7,683 bases of DNA, from assembly GCA_000024525.1 (NCBI GenBank), contig CP001775.1, positions 1 to 7,683 of the forward strand, in the 5' to 3' direction. Position 1 is the first letter of the stretch. Each line of letters starts with the position of its first letter. Source of the DNA: Spirosoma linguale DSM 74 (lineage in GTDB: Bacteria > Bacteroidota > Bacteroidia > Cytophagales > Spirosomataceae). A program made the position numbers and the translations under genes. The notes under the pieces are model-generated. The model had not been told where the DNA came from, made no database searches, and worked only from the letters and a program-made list of their open reading frames with translations. Of the stretch, positions 1 to 4,588 are shown piece by piece.

Positions 1-40
1 TTTTGACGGACTAAACCTCTTTTTTGACGGACTAAACCTC
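1..40. repeat. Replication iterons, copies 4-5
   Basis: Two further copies of GACGGACTAAACCTC occupy 5-19 and 26-40. The two T at the end of the window plus the four T at its start make the same six-T spacer seen between other copies, so the junction is seamless. This is the main evidence that the window is a whole circular replicon opened inside its origin. Confidence 0.9.
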
Positions 41-130
41 TTTTTTCGCTATATATATATGATAACAAATAGAACAAATACTTCAAATAACACAAAGATT
101 GTGTTGCAGAAAAAAAACGGCATTTAGGGA
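41..130. other. AT-rich origin flank with small hairpin, candidate unwinding region
   Basis: Directly beside the last iteron lie a T run, an alternating TATATATATA stretch (about 50-60) and a long A/T-rich segment. Within it, AACACAA (89-95) and TTGTGTT (99-105) form a 7-bp hairpin with a 3-nt loop. Iteron plasmids usually place their AT-rich melting region next to the iterons, so this side is the likely opening site. I did not find a convincing consensus DnaA box. Confidence 0.5.
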
Positions 131-447
131 GCTGACGCAAATCAATAGGACTGACACAGGAAGAATAACCAAAGGGGAAAGAAAAAACAAAAACACCAAA
201 AAAGGAAGATTCCAAAGAGGGGGTCAACTATAAATATAGTTATAGCTGTTTCACGATTTGTATTTTTCTAAGAATAGCCAGTCTCTATAAAGTTAGCCTA
301 ATCACAACGGGGAAAAGAAAAGAATACCTGTTGCTCTTCCCTACTCGATTAGTGTCGTAGTTGACTGTATTATCCGCCTGGCCAATGGTCAATTTGCGAA
401 CCCGGTAGATTCCTCTTACCTTCCCCTTTCCCACGTTGAGCCATCCG
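131..447. other. Non-coding origin-to-mob spacer
   Basis: No credible gene is seen here. Bases 160-225 are strongly purine-rich on the + strand (runs of A and G). A short dyad, AACTATA (226-232) and TATAGTT (235-241), has a 2-nt centre. A 14-bp sequence at 264-277 recurs inverted at 3024-3037. A 74-codon minus-strand frame (509-285) has no recognisable domain and runs through the structured leader of the mob operon, so I do not treat it as a gene. Confidence 0.5.
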
Positions 448-502
448 GTAGCGAGGCGCGAAGCGGTCTTATAAAGAGCGAGACGGAACGCTATTTCGCT
501 AC
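448..502. other. Candidate oriT region (inverted repeats upstream of mob genes)
   Basis: GTAGCGA (448-454) and TCGCTAC (496-502) form a 7-bp inverted repeat. The interval is unusually rich in short G/C-rich AGCG and CGCT elements, in contrast with the A/T-rich DNA on both sides. Origins of transfer normally sit just upstream of the mobilization genes and contain an inverted repeat next to the nick site, so position and structure fit. No nick-site consensus for this relaxase family is known to me, so the exact site cannot be placed. The stretch 532-624 is the other candidate. Confidence 0.3.
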
Positions 503-531
503 GCTGCATACCGTTCTTCTCGCCCTACGGG

Positions 532-624
532 GTTAGTAATCAGATATTTACAATTATTAACCTCACTGATTACTAACTAATTTTGTATACATTTTTAGTA
601 ACTTACTGATTATCAGTTAGTAAT
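532..624. promoter_or_regulatory. Inverted-repeat cluster upstream of mob operon (operator and/or oriT)
   Basis: GTTAGTAATCAG (532-543) and CTGATTACTAAC (566-577) are a perfect 12-bp inverted repeat with a 22-bp spacer. The nine-base core GTTAGTAAT appears a third time at 616-624, TTAGTAA also occurs at 595-601, and ACTGATTATCAGT (605-617) is a palindrome built from the same letters. The cluster surrounds the likely promoter at 578-585 and ends 19 bp before the first mob start codon. A DNA-binding accessory protein, such as the ribbon-helix-helix-like product of the first gene, could bind here to autoregulate and to load the relaxase. That role is inference. Confidence 0.55.
578..585 (+). promoter_or_regulatory. 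Putative mob operon promoter, -7 element TAATTTTG
   Basis: TAATTTTG matches the Bacteroidetes -7 consensus TAnnTTTG exactly. It implies a transcript start near 590 and a leader of about 50 nt before the ATG at 643. A clear TTG -33 element is not present at the expected spacing. It lies between members of the inverted-repeat cluster, which suggests repression by a protein bound there. Confidence 0.45.
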
Positions 625-642
625 TGTATAATTTATTCCTAC

Positions 643-1131
643 ATGAGCGACCGAAAAAGTCTATCTGTCAGCGCAGGTACTCACCAACAATTAGAGCGGT
701 TAGGCGACAAATTTGGCCTTTCTCATAAGGATTTGATTGCGGTAATGGCTCAATATTTCACCGTTACCAAGACCGATCCACGCGAAACTAAGGCCGATAT
801 ACCCGACGTAGCCTTAAAGAAAATAGCCCAGAAAGTAGATACGCTGGATAAACGTATGATTGGATTTATCCGAGAGCAGGAGAAGGAGCTACTAAAGCCT
901 ATCCTGTCCGAAGTGCGCGCCATGCGGACCCAGATCGGGCAAGACTCAGGTGGTAGTGACACCATTACACCGGAGCACTTAGAGGAGCAGCTAACCGGTG
1001 TGGTCGGAGCGATTCAAACCCTAATGCGCCTTTCGTTCCGCACGGCCCTGGTCGATAATGCTTTACGCCCGGAGTACCGACAGCAGACTGACGAACTGAT
1101 TCGCCAACAGGATAACCCCACCCAGCCATGA
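643..1131 (+). CDS. BfmA/BtgA-like mobilization accessory protein
   Basis: This 162-residue protein probably binds the origin of transfer and helps the relaxase encoded next to it. Its N-terminus reads as a ribbon-helix-helix-like unit: a short strand (KSLSVSA, residues 5-11) followed by helices at about 13-24 and 27-38. Residues 57-98 form a charged helix containing RMIGFIREQEKELLKPI, which resembles the conserved segment of Bacteroidetes BfmA/BtgA mobilization proteins. The C-terminus (about 110-155) is another helical segment ending in a Pro/Gln tail. The ATG at 643 is preceded by A/T-rich DNA without a Shine-Dalgarno site, as usual in this phylum. Its stop overlaps the relaxase start in an ATGA, so translation is probably coupled. 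The family assignment is by recognition only. The binding site is inferred to be the repeats at 532-624. Confidence 0.75.
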   Translation: MSDRKSLSVSAGTHQQLERLGDKFGLSHKDLIAVMAQYFTVTKTDPRETKADIPDVALKKIAQKVDTLDKRMIGFIREQEKELLKPILSEVRAMRTQIGQDSGGSDTITPEHLEEQLTGVVGAIQTLMRLSFRTALVDNALRPEYRQQTDELIRQQDNPTQP

Positions 1132-2207
1132 TGACTAAAATAGGGGCAGGCGGTGCAGGCAGTTCCGGGGGACTGGTGGAATACTTAGAGAAAGAAAACA
1201 AGCTCAAGCCGGAACAGCAAGCTGAGTTATGGTTTAGCCAGCAGCGGGAGCAGTTGGCTGGCCAGGAGGTAGTGGCCCAGATTGACCACAACAAGCGCAA
1301 TTTAGGCCGGGAGGATGCCAAGTACTATCAGGTGATCTTAGCCCCTTCACAGGCTGAATTAGCCCATATTGGCTCGGATTCTCAAAAGTTACAGGCCTTC
1401 ACCCGAGCCGCGATGGAGCAGTACGCGGCCAATTTTGGAAAGGGAATAGAAAGCAAAGATTTAGTGTGGTTTGCCAAGATCGAACACAGCCGCCACTTCG
1501 ACCACACCGACCGAGCCGTGCAACTGGGCGAGCAGCCGAAGGGCGTAGCCAAGACCGGCGACCAGACCCATATTCATGTGATTGTGAGCCGAACGGAGAA
1601 TCTGCGCGAGTATGCAGCAGGGAAAAAAAACGAGCTGCATGAGCGCAAGAACCCCTACCACCTGAGTCCAATGACTAACCACAAAGCCACTACGAAAGGG
1701 GTGGTGGTGGGTGGTTTTGAGCGTAACAGCTTCAGCCAGCGCACCGAGCAGACCTTTGACCAGGCGTTCAACTACGAGCGTTCGTTAACCGAATCATTCC
1801 GGTTTTTGCACTGCATGAAGTACGGCGACGAGCCGGCCAAAGAGGAGATGCAGCGGCAAGCCGCAGAGCAGACCCTAAAACGCGCTCAGAGCCACGAACC
1901 CGGTCAACGGATAGGAATGGCCGAGCAACCCGGCCAAACGCTGGAAAACGAGTTTACCGACGATTTGCGGGCTGTCCTGAGTAAAGCCTACCAGCAGAAG
2001 GACGTAAACGATTTAGCCGCAGCACTGGCCACCGCGCAGGCCGAACGAGAGCGGCAGCGAGTCGCTGAGGAGCAGAAGGCCGAGGAAGCCCGTAAAGTGG
2101 CCTTAGAAGAAACCAAATTAGCCGAGCAGGAAAAGATCGACCGGCAACTGAAAATCGAACAGGAACTCCAAAACGCCCCTAAAATCAGTCGGGGCTTAAG
2201 CCGATGA
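1128..2207 (+). CDS. DUF5712/MobB-like relaxase (mobilization nuclease)
   Basis: This 359-residue protein is the likely relaxase that nicks the plasmid at oriT and leads the strand into a recipient. The N-terminus has GGAGSSGGLVEYLEKEN (residues 8-24), a glycine-rich start plus a YLEKEN block typical of Bacteroidetes DUF5712/MobB-type proteins. Residues 64-74 carry AKYYQVILAPS. A histidine cluster HSRHFDH (120-126) precedes DQTHIHVIVSR (145-155), whose HxH on a hydrophobic strand is the metal-binding motif of HUH-type relaxases. Tyrosines Y66/Y67 and Y19 are candidates for the catalytic residue, but I cannot assign it. Residues about 300-348 are a highly charged Ala/Glu/Gln coiled coil, perhaps for contact with the neighbouring products. 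The start overlaps the previous stop and the stop overlaps the next start (ATGA both times). A type IV secretion system would have to come from another element. Confidence 0.8.
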   Translation: MMTKIGAGGAGSSGGLVEYLEKENKLKPEQQAELWFSQQREQLAGQEVVAQIDHNKRNLGREDAKYYQVILAPSQAELAHIGSDSQKLQAFTRAAMEQYAANFGKGIESKDLVWFAKIEHSRHFDHTDRAVQLGEQPKGVAKTGDQTHIHVIVSRTENLREYAAGKKNELHERKNPYHLSPMTNHKATTKGVVVGGFERNSFSQRTEQTFDQAFNYERSLTESFRFLHCMKYGDEPAKEEMQRQAAEQTLKRAQSHEPGQRIGMAEQPGQTLENEFTDDLRAVLSKAYQQKDVNDLAAALATAQAERERQRVAEEQKAEEARKVALEETKLAEQEKIDRQLKIEQELQNAPKISRGLSR

Positions 2208-2881
2208 ACGAAAACAAGTTTTTAAGGAATCTGAGCCAGCAGAGTAGCCATAGTAAGGCCGTGGAGCCAACACCACCCCAGCCGGTTCGACGGAACGATA
2301 CCACCCCTACGGAGTATGACCCCATCAAACGCCTGACGGATGAATTAAGCCGCCACAGTCGGGCCATCGAGGGACTCAACACCCGGATCGACCGTTTGGA
2401 GGGGCGGCCCCAAGCAGCCACCCAAACCGAGGTACGGGCGTTGCTGCACGAGGCCCAGGAGGGCGTTAGCTACACCATCGACAGCGAAGAGATAGCCGGG
2501 TTTTTGCTACCCAAATTGACTAAGGGAATGCCCAGCGCCGAGGAAATTAAGACCGCAGCCAACGCGGGGGCCACCCAGATCGCAGCCGCCGGGAACGCCA
2601 CCGCCGATCAGATCGAGCGGTCGGGATCAGCCGCAGCCGAGCGCATCCGGTGGGCCGGTCAGAGCAAAGCCGACACCTTTGCCAACTTGATCGGCTTCAC
2701 GAGTTGGAAAGCCGCTTTGCTGATTGGGTTGATTCCGCTGCTGTCGGGGATAGGGCTAGTCTATTTGCATCAAGAGAATAACCGCCAGCAGACGGAGATA
2801 GCCGGATGGAAGTCATTCGGCTTATGGGTCAGCGAGAAGTACCCAGAGGTGCGGAAGGTTTATGACAAATCTGACCAGTAG
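2204..2881 (+). CDS. Mob operon membrane protein with 11-residue repeats
   Basis: I do not recognise a named family for this 225-residue protein, the third gene of the mob operon. Residues 1-40 are polar and proline-rich, and 41-66 look like a short coiled coil (RLTDELSRHSRAIEGLNTRI). Residues 118-161 contain four 11-residue repeats of pattern (A/S)(A/G)xxxAxxIxx, with I126, I137, I148 and F159 exactly 11 apart and A123, A134, A145 and A156 likewise. One membrane span follows (about 168-187, WKAALLIGLIPLLSGIGLVY), then a 38-residue charged tail. Coupling to the relaxase through an ATGA overlap indicates a role in mobilization, perhaps tethering the relaxosome to the membrane or to a coupling protein. 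That role is inference. The stop is TAG at 2879-2881, close to a hairpin. Confidence 0.75.
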   Translation: MNENKFLRNLSQQSSHSKAVEPTPPQPVRRNDTTPTEYDPIKRLTDELSRHSRAIEGLNTRIDRLEGRPQAATQTEVRALLHEAQEGVSYTIDSEEIAGFLLPKLTKGMPSAEEIKTAANAGATQIAAAGNATADQIERSGSAAAERIRWAGQSKADTFANLIGFTSWKAALLIGLIPLLSGIGLVYLHQENNRQQTEIAGWKSFGLWVSEKYPEVRKVYDKSDQ

Positions 2882-2891
2882 GCTGGCCACC

Positions 2892-2961
2892 GAAAAGGGG
2901 TAGTGACATCGTATGTCACTACTGGGCAGGCTCGCTTTTTATCCCCTTTTCCACCCTTTTT
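2892..2961 (+). terminator. Nested hairpin after mob operon, possible terminator
   Basis: An inner hairpin has 10-bp arms (2900-2909 with 2913-2922) and a 3-nt loop. An outer pair, GAAAAGGGG (2892-2900) and CCCCTTTTC (2943-2951), encloses it. T runs follow at 2936-2940 and 2957-2961. It begins 11 bp past the mob stop codon, so ending the operon transcript is the natural role. The T tracts are not placed immediately after the stem as in a textbook intrinsic terminator, so a processing or protein-binding site is also possible. Confidence 0.45.
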
Positions 2962-3050
2962 GGGAGTATTACTTTTTGGTATTATTCCGAGGGTTGTTTT
3001 ATAACGACAGTTATGTTAAGAAACTATTCTTAGAAAACGACTTGCTTTTT

Positions 3051-3058
3051 TAGCTTTG
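3051..3058 (+). promoter_or_regulatory. Putative -7 element TAGCTTTG for a short transcript
   Basis: TAGCTTTG matches the Bacteroidetes -7 consensus TAnnTTTG. No good -33 TTG is seen at the expected distance. It is followed about 145 bp later by a strong intrinsic terminator with no convincing CDS between. Confidence 0.35.
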
Positions 3059-3063
3059 ACGAT

Positions 3064-3236
3064 CTTTCGGACAGTAGCTTTACACTTGGTGAAAGGTTGA
3101 ACGTTGCTGTGCTGACTCAGAAACAAAGGTCATGAACAATAGCAATTTCAGGCAGTTAGTAAGAAACTAATTTACTCAATGTTATGATTCACCTTCGTCT
3201 TCAACTACGCCCTGATGATTGGGCGTAGTTGTTTTG
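3064..3236 (+). ncRNA. Candidate small RNA or leader transcript
   Basis: The interval between the TAGCTTTG promoter element and the terminator at 3202-3236 would give a transcript of roughly 170 nt. It holds only tiny frames: 12 codons from ATG 3132, preceded by an AAAGG, and 14 codons from ATG 3184 that run into the terminator stem. GGTGAA near 3088 could pair with TTCACC near 3188, closing the molecule. I recognise no Rfam family. It could be a plasmid regulatory RNA, a transcript for a very short peptide, or simply the terminated 3' tail of mob transcription. The call rests on the promoter-terminator spacing alone. Confidence 0.3.
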
Positions 3237-3237
3237 T
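3202..3237 (+). terminator. Intrinsic terminator
   Basis: CAACTACGCCC (3202-3212) pairs perfectly with GGGCGTAGTTG (3221-3231) around an 8-nt loop. TTTT follows at once (3232-3235), then G and two more T. This 11-bp stem with a T tract is the clearest intrinsic terminator in the window for + strand transcription. It insulates the tRNA-like sequence downstream from mob transcription. Confidence 0.8.
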
Positions 3238-3265
3238 TAGGAATGGTTAAATCTCACCCCTATAT

Positions 3266-3340
3266 GACTCTGTAGCTCAATAGGTAGAGCAATTGATAGT
3301 CAAGAGTCAATAAATGACAGTTCGAGTCTGTCCGGAGTCA
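3266..3340 (+). tRNA. tRNA-like sequence with aberrant anticodon arm (possible pseudo-tRNA)
   Basis: A 75-nt cloverleaf can be laid out by eye. The acceptor stem is GACTCTG (3266-3272) with CGGAGTC (3333-3339), 7 bp with one T-G pair, and A3340 as discriminator. T8 and A9 are followed by a perfect D arm (GCTC, loop AATAGGTA, GAGC; 3275-3290). The T arm is perfect (GACAG, TTCGAGT, CTGTC; 3316-3332) and matches TTCRANY. The anticodon stem ATTGA (3292-3296) and TCAAT (3307-3311) is intact but encloses 10 nt instead of 7. Adding a T-G pair gives a 6-bp stem and 8-nt loop in which CAA would be the anticodon. CAA means leucine, yet the variable region is only 4 nt, unlike a normal leucine tRNA. No CCA is encoded. 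It may be a decayed tRNA, a non-standard one, or a tRNA mimic. Confidence 0.5.
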
Positions 3341-3360
3341 CTTTTGTCAAATAACCTTCT

Positions 3361-3457
3361 TAGGGTAGTTATACGGAAAAGGTGCGACTCATTTGCCTAA
3401 AATCACTTCGGTGAGGGACAGGCAAACGAGTCGCACCTTTTCCGTATAACTACCTTA
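3361..3457. repeat. Long near-perfect palindrome with internal TTCG hairpin
   Basis: Bases 3361-3398 are complementary to 3420-3457 over 38 positions with one A-C mismatch (3391/3427) and one G-T pair (3363/3455). The 21-nt centre holds a second hairpin, TCAC TTCG GTGA (3403-3414), the very stable C(UUCG)G tetraloop. It starts 20 bp after the tRNA-like sequence and ends about 180 bp before the mgtC-like gene. Both arms contain GGTGCGACTC or its complement. There is no ORF and no T tract directly after either arm. It could be a miniature mobile or REP-type palindromic element, a single-strand origin, or a structured RNA. It does not carry the RYYYAAC/GTTRRRY ends of an integron attC site. Confidence 0.85.
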
Positions 3458-3638
3458 CTACAGACCTAATACGAGCTAATAACTTATTTGGTTGCGTCGA
3501 TGAAAATTTATTTCCCTGTAGTTAGTCTTCAAAACAGAGCTGTTTGGATAAACTAATCACATTTAAAGCAGAATAATAGGGTCGCTGACACAGTTGGAGC
3601 ATGTTTGGCCTTTACCGCAAATAAATTTATTTAGAACA

Positions 3639-4136
3639 ATGGACATTATTTTGGATGAACTAACCGCTGGACTGCCCAATACAACGCAGTTGATACACGC
3701 AGTTATCCGGCTGGTAGCCGCCACCCTGCTCGGTGGCGTGATCGGGCTACAGCGCCAACGATGGGGGAAGTCGGCCGGCTTACGAACGCACATTTTGGTG
3801 ACGGTCGGCACGACGTTGTTTGTACTGGCTGCAGCAGGGAGCGGCATGTCATTGGATGGCATATCAAGAGTCATTCAGGGGCTTACTGCGGGGATTGGAT
3901 TCATTGGCGCGGGGGCCATCCTCAAGGTAAGCAAGAGTCGGGAGATTCAGGGCTTAACAACGGCGGCTGGTATCTGGATAACAGCGGCAATTGGCGTCAC
4001 TGTCGGGCTGGGCAGTCTGGGGCTGGCTCTACTGGGCACCGTCTTAACCTGGGTCATTCTCACGTTTGTTGGACGAATTGACTTTAAACAGCAGATTAAG
4101 CGAATCGAAGAGGAGAATCGGGAACGTAAAATTTAA
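3639..4136 (+). CDS. MgtC/SapB family membrane protein
   Basis: This 165-residue integral membrane protein of the MgtC/SapB family has hydrophobic segments at about 18-38, 48-67, 76-96 and 106-146. Family signatures are visible: VIRLVAATLLGGVIGLQRQ (22-40), GLRTHILVTVGTTLF (47-61), QGLTAGIGFIGAGAIL (80-95) and GLTTAAGIWITAAIG (105-119). MgtC proteins help cells cope with low magnesium and act on membrane ATP synthesis in pathogens. This copy ends soon after the last span, with a charged tail (147-165), and lacks the soluble C-terminal domain of Salmonella MgtC. I chose ATG 3639. The frame also allows a TTG at 3594, but the family match begins after the ATG. A weak TAAATTTA element (3622-3629) lies just upstream. 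Its 3' end converges with the His-rich gene across a shared hairpin. Confidence 0.85.
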   Translation: MDIILDELTAGLPNTTQLIHAVIRLVAATLLGGVIGLQRQRWGKSAGLRTHILVTVGTTLFVLAAAGSGMSLDGISRVIQGLTAGIGFIGAGAILKVSKSREIQGLTTAAGIWITAAIGVTVGLGSLGLALLGTVLTWVILTFVGRIDFKQQIKRIEEENRERKI

Positions 4137-4169
4137 AAAGCCAACTACTCCCACAGAGAAGCAGTTGGC
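4134..4169 (-). terminator. Intrinsic terminator of the minus-strand cargo genes
   Basis: GCCAACT (4140-4146) pairs with AGTTGGC (4163-4169). Read on the minus strand the stem runs directly into five T (4139-4135), the expected form of an intrinsic terminator, 73 bp past the stop of the His-rich gene. On the + strand the same stem follows the mgtC-like stop by 3 bp, but its T run (4179-4183) is nine bases away, so its effect on that gene may be weaker. Confidence 0.6.
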
Positions 4170-4241
4170 AATAGAGCGTTTTTGTCCGTTAAGTCAATCC
4201 GTGTCTGACCGGCGCTAACCGGCCAAGTTTGTCGCTAACGC

Positions 4242-4493
4242 TTATTCATGAGCATGTAGGGGCTCTTTTGCTCCGTGTTCATGCGAGTGATGTAAGGCCG
4301 CTTCTTCCGCATGATGATGGGCATGAGTACTCAGGCCGAAAGCGGTATAGCCATGATGAGCCGCCTTTTGGTGATCGCCAGCGGTTACGTGCTTGGCTGC
4401 AGCCCGATGATTGTCGGCGGCCTGCTGGAAATACTCGGCTGCCTTTTGGTGATGTTCAGCTACTTTTTGATGCTCTTGAGGGTGATCGGTCAT
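4242..4493 (-). CDS. Small histidine-rich protein
   Basis: This is an 83-residue protein with 19 histidines (23%) and many Ala, Glu and Gln. Residues 3-45 look like repeated amphipathic helices with a recurring (H)HQKAA or HRAAAKH element, e.g. EHHQKAAEYF (13-22), NHRAAAKH (28-35) and DHQKAAHH (40-47). Residues 56-82 are a dense His stretch (THAHHH, LHHSHEH, LHAH). There is no signal peptide or membrane span. The composition suggests binding of transition metals such as nickel, zinc or copper, or pH buffering. I know of no defined family function. It lies 95 bp downstream of the TerB-like gene on the same strand and before a shared terminator, so it is probably the second gene of that unit. 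The regular helical repeats argue that this strand, not the overlapping + strand frames, is coding. Confidence 0.7.
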   Translation of the reverse strand: MTDHPQEHQKVAEHHQKAAEYFQQAADNHRAAAKHVTAGDHQKAAHHGYTAFGLSTHAHHHAEEAALHHSHEHGAKEPLHAHE

Positions 4494-4588
4494 GATACTA
4501 GGGTTTTGAGGTAAAATAAATTAATCTTTTGTTCGCCCGTTGTATGGGTGCTTATAAGGTAACCCAAAGCCAATGGAAAAGTTAACCA

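Noticed and set aside
132..158. CTGACGCA and CTGACACA 19 bp apart as a second iteron type
   Set aside because: There are only two imperfect short copies with no further members, so this is not distinguishable from chance.
285..509. Minus-strand 74-codon frame in the mob leader
   Set aside because: There is no recognisable domain, and it overlaps the repeat-rich leader of the mob operon. Open frames of this length are expected by chance.
3361..3457. Palindrome as an integron attC site
   Set aside because: The ends do not fit the RYYYAAC/GTTRRRY core sites. No integrase gene is present, and the arms are far more perfect than is usual for attC.
3361..3457. Palindrome as an intrinsic terminator
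   Set aside because: Neither arm is followed directly by a T tract. The stem is far longer than terminators need and there is no gene just upstream.
4229..4514. Two + strand frames opposite the His-rich gene
   Set aside because: They are antisense to a frame with clear helical repeats and biased composition. Their apparent order comes from reading His/Ala codons backwards.
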